NCBI RefSeq assembly: GCF_932526225.1
Contig: NC_064039.1
Location: 11,054,139 to 11,118,138 of the forward strand
DNA: 64,000 bases
Reading direction: 5' to 3'
From: Nematostella vectensis
Taxonomy: Eukaryota > Cnidaria > Anthozoa > Actiniaria > Edwardsiidae
Shown: piece by piece, positions 10,627 through 21,676 of the stretch
Numbering within the stretch: the stretch's first letter is position 1
How the letters are laid out: each line of letters begins with the position of its first letter
Notes under the pieces: model-generated
The model's input: only the letters and a program-made list of their open reading frames with translations
Database searches by the model: none
What the model was told of the DNA's origin: nothing
Position numbers and translations under genes: made by a program

Positions 10627-13600
10627 TTAGTTATTACTACTTTTGAAGGTCAAGTCATTGAATTCCCCTCCAAGACCGGCATCTTCTTCTAGAATGTTCA
10701 TGAAAACCGCCATGCTCTCCTCGCTTTGCTGCATGGGACTTTCCATAGACTCGATTGCATGCTGCATACTAATCACCTGCTCAAGCAAGTGAGGTTGTGT
10801 CATTTCCGGCATCCCGTACGAACCGCGGGAAAACTTTGCCGACTGCACCGATCCCATGTCGCTTTGAGGGTAGAGAGGCAGTCTCGAGTCGCTCATGGTT
10901 GACATGCCAGGGTTCATCATACTGAAGTCGATACTGCTCCCAATGCTTTCAGGACCCGCGCTGTAGCCTCCTGTAACCGAGCCAGTGGTAGAGGACGGCA
11001 ATGAACTGCCGAGAACCACGGGTTGCCTGTGTATGGAATACCGATATGGGTCTTTGTTAATAAAGTAAAAAACACAGTTGCGAAAAAAAGACACCAGAGT
11101 TGGTAAAAAAAGAAAGGAGCAAAGAAAATGTAAAATCTCGAAAGCTTATGCTTCTATGGTCACTGCGCACCTTAAATTTTTTTTTCTTCTTAAGTACCGT
11201 AAATAGTTAACTTCCCCTTTTTTCTACCTGTATCCAAATATTCTTTATCTTATTCAAAATAGTGCAAAATAAAAAAATGAAATGAATGAAAATGAGTAAA
11301 GAACTACTGATTGTAATGATTGTAAGCTCCCCAGTCTAACTGTCATCCCAACCCTACCCCTGTGCAGTCTGACTGTCATCTCCATTCCCTACCCCTGTGC
11401 AGCTGGACTGTCATCCCCACCCCCTACCCCTGTACAGTTGGGCTGTCATTCCCATCCCCTACCCCTGTACAGTTGGACTGTCATCCCTATCCCCTACCCC
11501 TGTACAGTTTAATTGTCATCCCCACCCCCTACCCCTGTACAGTTTAATTGTCATCCCCACCCCCTACCCTACTACAGTCTAAATGTCACCCCTAACCCTG
11601 TACATTTGGCATACCCATCCCGCCCCTACCCCTCTACAGCCTGACTGTTATCCTGGTATCCACTCCCTTCCCATGTACTGTTGGAATGTGTTGACAATGG
11701 TAGGGTAGGGACGTACTGGATGCTCATGGAATGATTGACACCTATCGCTCACCGTTTTGTCGACTGCTCATCAACCTGTGCTTCTTCAGCGAGAAGGATG
11801 CCAATCATGGATGGTTTAGGGGTGGACGCCTCCCCATCCTCCGATGAAGGGTACTGAAATGCTCGTCCTTTCTTCCCACCCTTACCTACAGAATATCGAA
11901 TAGTCAATTATTTAAAATCACTACTGCGCCAGCTATGCGGAATAAATACAATGGTAACTTCGGTTCATCAGTTAGCAACTACCATGGTATATCATGAACT
12001 CGGCTCCTAAGAACTATAGTCATGCGTCCTTAGTTCTTCTGTCAAACGAACATCTACGCACAATGCATGGCAGTCATGACTTCTGCAATGTTTGGACAGA
12101 CTGGGGAGCATGATTTTCTCACCCTGCTGCCTCTGAAGCACCTCCAATAGCTGCTTGACTCCCGGTTTCGAATTCTGCATGGTCATGAGTGTCTGTGGAC
12201 TCGGGGCTGGAAGGATCGGCCTCTGGCTTGTTGGAGGTACTACCACGGTGTTGCTTTGCGGCGGCAAGTCAAACTCACTGATAAATTAACAGGAAATCAG
12301 GGGCTCAAACTCGTGATTTTTACAACACCCACCTGTGCGTTCAGTTTTGGAATTTAGGTCGCACAGCTCAAATTTTAGTTGCACGGGCTCTTCGTTAAAA
12401 CAGTAGTGCACATCTTCACAGATTTGCAACATACTTGCCCCTGTTCACCGGCTTTGCCGCTCATTTTGTTCAAAACAACATTCCATAATTTCTACCATGC
12501 ATTCAAATACAAATTTGTGACCAAATTTTTCAGTCGCATTTTGGAGAAATCTAGTCGCACGTTTGGTCGCCAACCTTGAGCCCTGAGAAGCTACCCATAC
12601 TACCAACAGGCTGTGGGTATAACTGTCAAGAGCGCGTAAAAGAACGGGAGAAAAACGTGCGTCACGATTACTGCAAAACCTCAAATTAATGCAGCTCCTT
12701 TTATATGATAACGTTACTCACGTGAGGACATCGTTGGTGCATACAAGAAACTCGATCTCTTTCGTCCATGGATTACGGAACAGAGTTGACCTTGTTCTCA
12801 GAGGAATATAGTGACCTGCAATATAAGGAAATTAGTGGGGCTTGTCATGGCTCTTAGGAACAGGAGGGGTGGGGGGTGGGTTGGGGATAAAAACACACGA
12901 GGCGATCGACGGCAAAATTAATTTTAACCCTAAGGGATATCACATTAGGTGTGGTCGAAGCAAATTTCTAAACCTAAGAGATAACAAGCACATTTTCAGA
13001 ATCATCTAGCGCATCTGTTTTCTGACGCTGTCTGAGTGCTGTCACTAGTCTTTGAGTCCAGTTGTTATTGGATAGAATGATCCACTGCCGTGATAACCCC
13101 TTAAAGGATAGCAGAATCGGAAGAATCTTTGGGTACACCCAGAGCATAGGGATAGCAGCTGGTACAATTTAATACCACAAAAGGAAGAACGATTAACCCC
13201 TTCTACCCCCCCCCCCCCCCCGAGCCTTTAGGTGACATAGAATGATAAAAGGTTCTATAAGAAAAATTTAAACATTTTGAAGTTTTCATACGCCAAAATC
13301 GCATATATTGGATAAAAAATGTCTTTCTCTTCAAAGGCCACAAAGGAACGTTTCTTTTAAACCAACAACGAGTTTCAAGCGGTACATATGCAACCGAGGA
13401 CAAATTTGTTGAACAGTTCAAAGAGAAACCTAGGTTATCCCCTGCGTTCTAAAAAGAAAATAGCGCTTTAGAGTTTGAAAATACCACCCACTTTTCCCCC
13501 CTCCACCTGAAACCACTTCCCACCCCCCCACAACCCACACACACTTATGGGACCGCTCCGCCGCCCCTGAAACAGTTAATAAGCATGAAGTAGTAAAACA

Positions 13601-16600
13601 AGAACTGCTACTTCTTTGTTGTTGTTTTAAAGAATAATTTAATTCTATAATATTTGATCAAAAGTATCTAATTCAAATAAACCGATGGAAATAAATGCTT
13701 TGCGTGACTCAGTATTGTTCGAGTGCCTGATTAAAATCATGTGATGGCTTTGCTAGAGAATTCAAAAGGCGGATCCAGGGAAAGTGAATTTGGTGGATTT
13801 CTAGCACGTTTTTTTTTACAATTCACGGCTTTCATGTTTATTTTCAGGGAGTGGATATAGGGGGGGGGGGGGGGTGGAGCCCCCCTTCTATCTCTCTCCT
13901 TTTGAGTAAAAAGGCTAACATCTTTCGCCAAACTTTAGTCTGGCCCCTCTAATACATCCACTCCTGTTTATTTGTCCTCTTTGTTAAAAGATCTCCACAT
14001 TCATATATTTTTTATATTGATTTGGATGCATTACCTGATTTACAGAGGAACCTGTAGGAGGATACGGCGGTCTCTCCCTGTAGCGCGCTCTTATGTGACT
14101 GTGCCACGATCTCCAGGTCCTCCGGGTGGAAGTAGTCATACCCTGACGTACCAATAACTTCTTGAGGCAAGTAGCCGCATATTGACACAATCCTGTCAAA
14201 CAACAACAGAAGTAAGAAAGATTGTGATGTTAATTCTCGTGTAAGCAGCGGTGATATCGCTGGCAAAAGGCCCAGCAATTCTGGCGGTCTTTGAACACAA
14301 TGATGGGTGGCGCTAGAGGAAGATGAGAAAAGTATGATTGAGATCTGGCTATTTCTGTATCAGCAATATTGGTTCTGTTGGCACGAAACTATTGTTTTCG
14401 TCGTGAAATCCGGCGCCACATATACCTCTCTTGCCACACTTAGCTCACGCTAGTTTTACAGTAATTACCTCTGGTCCACGTAGATAAACTTTCCGTCGCT
14501 TGAATGTCGCGAGGTGAACTGCTTGGCGACATCCGGTCGGGAAAAGTCCGTCATCTCATCGGAAACCTCGACGAGCCTTCCGACGGCCACGAGACAGCTA
14601 AGGTTTCGCGCGTCGTTGTCTTCGTCCTCTTCGTCCTCAGAGCCACCAGTCGGCGGCCAAGACTTTAGGTAACCGGTGAAATGAACTAAAAAAAAAAGTT
14701 GTTGTTACCTATATTCAAGTGCGACGCCAACAGAAATTACAGCCACGAATACAAGCCATAAATCAACAGGTTCAAAAGGTTATACACATCTCTGAGACAG
14801 GGCAGTCGCGTTGACGTTGCGAGTGTTAGCCCTTCGTCAGTAAGCCCTTTTTCAGGCACGTACCCAGGATTGGTTGAGGGGGGTAGGGGGAGGTGTGCGG
14901 AGTCAGGTCTCATATGGAAAAAAAGCATAGTATTTGAAGATTCCTTAATAAGAAATGTCCTATTTTTTTTGGCCGCCAGGGGGGGGGGGGGGGGGCATCC
15001 TGTACGCGCCTGTTTTTGCTCCGTCTTTTTAAGGCAATTTTAATTCTAAAAGTTACACATAGCACATGTATCTTACCAATCGAGAACTGCTTCTTATCGG
15101 AGTTACCAACTTGCTTGGCCTTGCTCTTGCGGTTCATAATGCATGGTTCTGGTGTCGAGTCTGAATCGTCTGCTTTACTTTTCTTGATCTTTACCCCACA
15201 CTTCATACGGCAAAAGAACGATCTTCGTGCTCCAGAACACATCTGCCCCTGATTCTAGACGATCACAATATCACCAAGTCAGGATTACAAATGAATTGAC
15301 CATAAGGCAACCAAACAAGACTTCGAGAGCTGAGAGATCGAGTTCTTAGCCTATATAGCTACATGGGATTTTTTGCATCGCCTTAATTTAGCAACCCTCA
15401 AAATACATTTAAATGACGTGAAACATAAAACCCCCGTGAAAACAGCGCCAACAATGCTAGCAAAGTCCCGTGAAAACAGCGCCAACATTAATAGCAAAGT
15501 CCCGTGAAAACAGCGCCAACATTAATAGCAAAGTCCCGTGAAAACAGCGCCAACATTAATAACAAAGTCCCGTGAAAACAGCGCCAACATTAATAGCAAA
15601 GTCCCGTGAAAACAGCGTCGACAATGCTAGCAAAGTCCCGTGAAAACAGCGTCGACAATGCTAGCAAAGTCCCGTGAAAACAGCGCCAACAATGCTAGCA
15701 AAGTCCCGTGTAAATAGCCCCAACATTGATAGCAAAACACTTGCGAGACGCTGGCCCAGCAATGTTGGCTCTGTTCGAATGCTGTGCAGAACCAATATTT
15801 ATTGGTGTGGTGAGCCGAGTGTAATGGCAAGGCTAGGGTTGATGTCGTCGCTGTTTATACGGGGATTAAGTATAGCGATAATAAGACACTCGCAAGACCT
15901 TGACTCGAAAGACCTTGACTCGCAAAACCTTGACTCGAAAGACCTTGACTCGCAAGACCTTGACTCGAAAGACCTTGACTCGAAAGACCTTGACTCGCAA
16001 GACCTTGACTCGCAAGACCTTGACTCGCAAGACCTTGACTCGAAAGACCTTGACTCGAAAGACCTTGACTCGGAAGACCTTGACTCGCAAGACCTCCCAA
16101 CAGAAACCATGACAACACTCAAGCCGTGCCCCCACCCAGTGAAGGCGTGGCACCCCCGCCCCAGTTTTCTTTATGACCCTGTATTGTGCCACCTTCAAAT
16201 ATTAAAAGGCCCATTATGGCCATGAGTCTATAGTGAAAATTTATGTGGTGAACGTATGCAACAAATAAAAAAGTCCAAAAGTTTGGTTTTGGCAAAAACA
16301 CAAAATTAACGAGTTATAAAAATATTTTCCTCTCATAAACACGAAATTCTCACGCCTCACGAAAATTTACTGCATCTATGGTTGCAAGTGACCACAGTGT
16401 CACATTAGGTTTTGGAATCACTTCAGTCTGCACAAGTTTGAACAACCAAATAACTTGTTTGAATAATACATTCAGACCCATAGTCAGGGGGGGAGGGGGT
16501 TGGGGAGTCCTGAAAAACCCGACTGGAAGGTCAGCTCTAATTAAGGAGATTACAAAGTACAACTACGAAGTAGGATAAGCTACCTAAAAGAAAATGGTCC

Positions 16601-19410
16601 ACTTTATGGGTAAACGAACCCCCCTCCCCCCTGCTCAAAATCCTGACTACTGGCCTGACATTCTTAACACTTATCTATAGTTATATACTTTGTTCGTCTC
16701 TATTTTTGGAGAGATGTTGATGTTTTTAGCAGCTTCCTGGGCTTGTCTCTCCTTGGGGGTCCCCTCAAGGGATGACAGCTGGTCCTTGATGGTTGCCACA
16801 TCTCTAGGATGCACTTGATCATAAAAACTGTTTCCCACTAAATCAAGCTAAAGGTACACAGATCAGAAAATCATTATACCGTTTCATAGTATTAAAATAG
16901 CAACTGTTCTAGGTATCAAAGAGTTAGTGGGAGAGAAACTGCAATGAAGAAGAGGGATAAGGGAGACCCATCTTCAAAAAAAAATACAGAAAGGTAGGAG
17001 AAACTTGAAAAAATAAGAAGGATATGGGAGATTTCGAGGTCTATGCCTGTGCACCCACACACACCCCTCCTATGTCCCTGAAAGTAGAATTTGTGACCCC
17101 CCCCCCCCCCCGCCCCTTTATTCACCCTTGACCTGGACTGGACTGTCTGTCTATCTGTAAACAGGGAAAATCATTTCAATATCAGGGACTGCGAAGAGGG
17201 AGGGGCTGGTAGTGCTGAAGCCCTACCACTTTAGGGCTCCAGATATATACTTGTTTGTCTTGGCCAAATTTTTAGCCCTACAACTTTAAAATGGTCTCCC
17301 TGGTCCCTGCATTTTTTGCTTGTAAGCACATAGTCTGCTAAACTGGTATGAATACAAAGGGAATAAATTACGAAACAAACCTGTGACAGATAGAGTGAGT
17401 TTTGTATAGAATCTGACACATAGAGTATACGCCCCCTGTCACATCCAACTACGAACAAGAAGCCATCAGCTGCTTCAAGCACAAGGTTTTTTAGATCCTC
17501 ATCAGATAAGAAGGCTGGCTTGTAATTGGTCTCCGTAAAAGGGACGGCTCTACCTGAAAAAGAAATCATATATATCGTTATACCAGTTATGATACCTGTA
17601 TGGGTTCTTGGCTGGCCCCTTAGTAATGCAGGAGTTTACAATGAAAAAATAGTGTCTCTTGTCTCCAAAGCAAATAAAAAAAATCTAAGGCTTGCCCCCC
17701 TGAACAAAGTTTTCTGGCTACAGCCTTGGAGATAATGGATTTAGCTATGATTCAAGGAAATGACAATGTACAAAATCTAAAATATGAAACACTGTCTTTA
17801 GCTGCTATTATTGGTTACCTCGCAGAGCCCTCATATGTTGCACAGCCATTCTCAGAACTGTTAACTTATCCAGCTTGCGAGACATTGCATTACACATTGG
17901 GATCATTGTAGATAGCTCATTGATGTAAGTGTTCATCTTATCACGGCGCCTTTTCTCAATTTCACTATGGTTCTGCCTATGATTGCAGAATACAGTGATA
18001 TTTAGTAATACATATTATTCAGGTATTCTAAAGCCATAGCGTATATACCTTTTTTGTTGTTTTCATTTATTGAAAGACTTTTTAGAAAAAAATTTTGAAA
18101 TAACCATAAAAACAAAGTTTTCATTCCATTTCCAAAATTTGATCGAAAATATCACAATAGGTTCATACAAATTATCTAATAGAAATTGATGCTTTCTCAC
18201 ACATGAAAGTTTTGTAAAGATGACAAATTAGCAGCTGATAAAAAATCTAGTTTTAATAAACTTACTTTATGGCTCCTTTCTGGAATCCTTTGCTATCACC
18301 AGAATCTCTGGGGTAAGAAAACTAATAATTGTTAGCACAGAGGCTAGCAGCAATACATAAGTTGGTAGCCCAGGCCCTCATAGTTTCTTCCCAAAGATAA
18401 AAGAAATGTCCAACAATCGAACCCCAAAGGTAAAGTCACCCAGTACATTGCTGCTTCTCCATTCTACATATATTAGAAATAAGGTATTATTGAACATATA
18501 TTGTGATTAAGTATTAATATAGCCAAATTATAATAAATTCAAAAGAAAAAAAATGGAGGAATAAATAACAGGAAAAAGACAATATGCGTTTTTGTATACC
18601 CCAAAGTTAAAGCAATATTTTTCTTGACAATTTTCCAAACTGCATTTTCTTAAATGGGTATACCAATAATGAACCCTCCATGCAACAGACCTCAATAAAA
18701 CAGTCAGCCACCATCAAATGGATCTAATCTTTTAATAAAACATATATTAGTAAAATATCCACTTAGTGGACAACTCCATAGTCTGGACAAAATCCTTTGG
18801 TTACCTGAGAGACTCGGCATCTCCGACTTCTGACTGATCACAATCGCTATCATCACTAAAATAGAACCATGCCAACTGTGAGTTTATTCTTAAAATACAT
18901 GCATGATTGCAAGCCTACACTGTACATATGTGGGTAAACGTTATGTTAATCAATAATATCCGACCAAATTTATTTGTTTAAATAGGTTTTAGTTTATTGG
19001 ATTAAGTCTGACTTGAGTATGGGTGAATGAAATACATGTGATATCAAATTAATGTCAAACAGGTCAAGTGTTTTGTTTAAACACAAAACCGACAAGTGGT
19101 CAAAATAAGACGAAATAATAGCGTCTAACAACGCGTTCCTATATTTCTTATGAATATAAGAAGTGTTGTAGTACATAATACTCCGTACAAAGGTAAGGTT
19201 TTGCAAATTAAATATAGCGTGAGTTTGCAAACAGTTGAATGGGTTACCCTTCCGAAAAAGTTTCGTCCAGCAAGTCACGTACAACCACGACCAACAGTAA
19301 AACTTGACCGATCTCAATTTACTCATCGCTTGGTGTACGTTGAGCCGGCATTACTTAGGAGCCAATACTTACTCGTGAATAGACTCGTTAAACTTCCGCT
19401 TCATGTCCAT
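10627..19410 (-). CDS. BMAL1: circadian clock transcription factor BMAL/CYCLE (bHLH-PAS)
   Basis: Thirteen minus-strand exons: 19373-19410, 18805-18855, 18266-18307, 17819-17976, 17381-17553, 16689-16847, 15077-15248, 14469-14685, 14035-14192, 12722-12815, 12123-12277, 11753-11885, 10627-11026; 1950 bp, 649 aa (human BMAL1 about 626). It should pair with CLOCK in the nucleus and bind E-boxes to drive the daily clock. Seen: KRK near the N-terminus; acidic segment 13-35; bHLH 45-97 with [11 protein letters not shown] and [21 protein letters not shown] from about 105, with [18 protein letters not shown] and [18 protein letters not shown] about 315-425 with [20 protein letters not shown] and [11 protein letters not shown]; Gln/Ser/Pro-rich tail; C-terminal [18 protein letters not shown] (about 620-637), the BMAL transactivation motif absent from fly CYC. 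ARNT is less likely because of that tail. All phases agree. Confidence 0.97.
11329..11650 (+). repeat. tandem array, 35-bp unit, about 9 copies
   Basis: Lies in the last BMAL intron. The unit contains CTGTACAGTT, GACTGTCATCCC and CACCCCCTACCC; CTGTACAG motifs recur at 35-bp spacing (for example 11430, 11465, 11500, 11535). Strongly C-rich on the plus strand. Confidence 0.9.
12915..12995 (+). repeat. CCTAAG-type short repeat, two degenerate units
   Basis: Two units of roughly 45 bp share AACCCTAAGGGATATCACAT / AAACCTAAGAGATAACA. Similar units occur at 62215-62330 in the tetraspanin gene. Intron of BMAL. Confidence 0.55.
15431..15745 (+). repeat. tandem array, 34-bp unit, about 9 copies
   Basis: Lies in BMAL intron 6. 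The unit is GTCCCGTGAAAACAGCGCCA followed by ACATTAATAGCAAA, with variants carrying ACAATGCTAG or CGTCGAC. Units directly abut, so there are no spacers. Confidence 0.93.
15894..16096 (+). repeat. minisatellite, 15-bp unit, about 13 copies
   Basis: The unit is GACCTTGACTCGAAA or GACCTTGACTCGCAA. The two variants alternate irregularly. The unit length keeps several reading frames open on both strands (DLDSK, TRKTL, ESRSF), which produces misleading ORFs. It sits in the same BMAL intron as the 34-bp array. Confidence 0.95.
16484..16655 (+). mobile_element. short repeat element, family D, copy 1
   Basis: Lies in BMAL intron 6. It runs from a G-rich end near TAGTCAGGGGGGG to CTCAAAATCCTGACTACTGG, which mirrors the start. 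The internal stretch AGCTACCTAA-AGAAAATGGT and GGTTAAACGAACCCCCC-type end recur at 59566-59735. Confidence 0.75.
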
Positions 19411-21676
19411 CGTCGTTTGGTTCGCTCAGGGTCCGCTCGAGTTGTCTTTTCGATTCGATGGCGCGATCGCGAACGTAGGTCACGTCTTCTTCGTATCGAA
19501 GAAAATTACGGTTCACCTGTTTAACTTGAGTACCAATAAACAAGGGCAGTATCGCTTTTTAAGCCATGGTTGAACGAAAATATTTAGTCGGAAAGCGGCT
19601 TTTTTGGTGCATCAAGCAAAAACCAGACGTCTGTAACTTACAAGCCTGCAACTTTGCACAACAACAGCTGAGGAATCATGGGTAAAACGTCACGTAATTA
19701 GTTAGCTCGTGTAGAGACACAGGAAACCCACATATTATCTTCTAGTTTTGGGTCCGCTTGGTCGTGGACTAGGTGCCCCCGAGAAGGCTCCATCCGTATC
19801 TTGATATCTGTGGCAAACAATTCCTTTAAAGCTAAAACCTCTAAAATGAGCAAAACAAAACTTATTTTCTATGAAGAAGACGTGACATCTGCTGTGTACG
19901 GAAGTGCTATGTTACAAGCACAAAGTCATGAAAGTCGTGAACGATATACTGAAATGTTTTAAGCAAAGGCAAAATGATGAGTTTTTTTAAGACACAAAGT
20001 GCGATGTTTTGAGACACAAAGTGCGATATGGTGATCTAAACCTGCAATGTTTTAAGCGATAATCAAATAGTGCTTTGTCGTGACACTCAAAGTGAGTTGT
20101 CGTGACGCAAATTGTTCAAAGTCGTGACGGAAAGGTGAGATGTTGTTAACGAAAACCTTGAGTGGCCCTCATGGGCTTCCGTAGCTGTGATCTAAGCTAA
20201 TGTCCCGGATAGACAGCGTAGCGTGACATAAAAAACAAAATTCCTGGTTTCCGCCGATCCAGAATAAGACTGGAATACAAAACATCAGCTTACAAAAACA
20301 GAGTAACCCTCCCAAAGAGTTGTAAGTATTCTAACAAAGTCATTATGTCTATGATTTGTGAAGACCACTTCTTTTATGCCGATCGATAATCGTAAGTTAT
20401 ATAAAGCGCTCGCAACTCGAATAGAAGGATTAGGAACCACGGGCTCATTAGCTGTTCCCGCTAGAGACCTGCAGTGCCCTATAAAATGTTTTGACGTAAA
20501 AGCAAAGCTTGCTGCTATACTAGAAGTGATTATAACGTCGTTATCTATATCTTTATAGCACCCTTTCAGTTGATGACTACTCGTTGTAAATCCCATAATT
20601 GTTGTATGCCAAGGGAACTTGTGAAGACCAAGTGTGAAGACCCTGTGAATAGCTTAGAAGCTCTTTGACTAGATCGCCGTGTATTATTGTTAATGTCATC
20701 CTAAGTCAGCGCTACGACCAATTTCGATGTTTTTTTTATTAAATTTTCGAGTATCTACCTTCATCATCTATGTCAGCTTGTTACTTTTTGAAGGCTTTAC
20801 AGAAATATGCAAATTTTTGCTAACATCAATCAACTAATTTGACTGTGACTTAACAGTAGACAGGTAGACTAACTGTCCTTGCGTAGCGGCTCAAGGTAAG
20901 TGGGAACGCAGGATAGTGGAAAAGCAATCCAGCACAGGTCCGTACCCATTTTTCTTGTGGGAGGGGGGTTGAAATCCGAAAAAGTGAGTTCTCTAATAAA
21001 AATCTAAACAGCCCCGAAAAAAAAGGGATTTTTTATTCCATTGCAGTATCTCAACGGGACGTTTTGTCGGATTTGACTATATACCAGAGTGATCTAGCTT
21101 ATGCTTTATAGTTTTGTCTACTAATAGAGCACGTGTATTGAGAACCGAAAGTGGACCTTCGGCCCACCCCCCCCCCCTTGGGTACGGGCCTGTAGCAATC
21201 TGTAACAACATGCACGCACTTGACTGATTCCAGACAATTCCAGAGGATTTAAAAACAACTGTTCGCCTCTTTTTTCGTTTATTTGGTGAGCGATTACATA
21301 GCAAACTACATTGCGCAATACGCTTATTGTCACCATGGAAACTTGTATATTTTTCTTAGCGTGTACCCGGATTGGCTGAGGGGGGGGGGGGGGGGGGGGG
21401 AGGGACAGTCATAGGTATCACATGGAAAAGTACTTACCGAATAACTGATTCTGCTTTCTGATTATTATGGTTTTTGTATAAAAGATATTTTTACGTTGCC
21501 TTACTGCCCCGTCAGATATCTCACGGACGTTCCCCTTTTTTCCCCTTTTGTTTCGTTCCTTCATAAAATGTGGCCAGCTAAAAAAAATAGAATAGCCTTA
21601 TCAAGCAGGCTTTCCAGGATCCCTTCGAATGAGCGGCCTTATCTCATTTAAAGTTCTATGTTTGACACTTCAGAAC
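19411..21676. other. divergent intergenic region between BMAL and the transporter
   Basis: The 2.3 kb between the two start codons should contain both promoters. 19400-19510 is comparatively GC-rich and is the likely BMAL 5' end. 19900-20140 has loose repeats of CGTGAC and ACAAAGTGCGAT. A family C repeat (20940-21185) and a 21-G run (21380-21400) follow. No supportable gene; the frame 20358-20558 (66 codons) has no recognisable protein. Confidence 0.6.
20940..21185 (-). mobile_element. dispersed repeat, family C, copy 2
   Basis: Reverse-complement copy of the element at 5805-6062; it includes AGAGTGATCTAGCTTATGCT (the complement of the first copy's segment) and the same AGTGAGTTCTCTAAT end. 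It also has a C-run near 21166-21178. Confidence 0.75.

Noticed and set aside
15431-15745. Regular direct repeats resembling a CRISPR array
   Set aside because: Units abut with no unique spacers, there are no cas genes, and the genome is eukaryotic. The same applies to 48040-48440 and 50985-51655.
15895-16225. Repeat-protein ORFs ([25 protein letters not shown])
   Set aside because: Several frames on both strands are open because of the 15-bp unit; the region lies in an intron of BMAL with confirmed flanking exons.
10627-19410. ARNT or CLOCK instead of BMAL
   Set aside because: The [14 protein letters not shown] segment, [26 protein letters not shown] and the [16 protein letters not shown] tail fit BMAL best; CLOCK lacks this basic region and tail.
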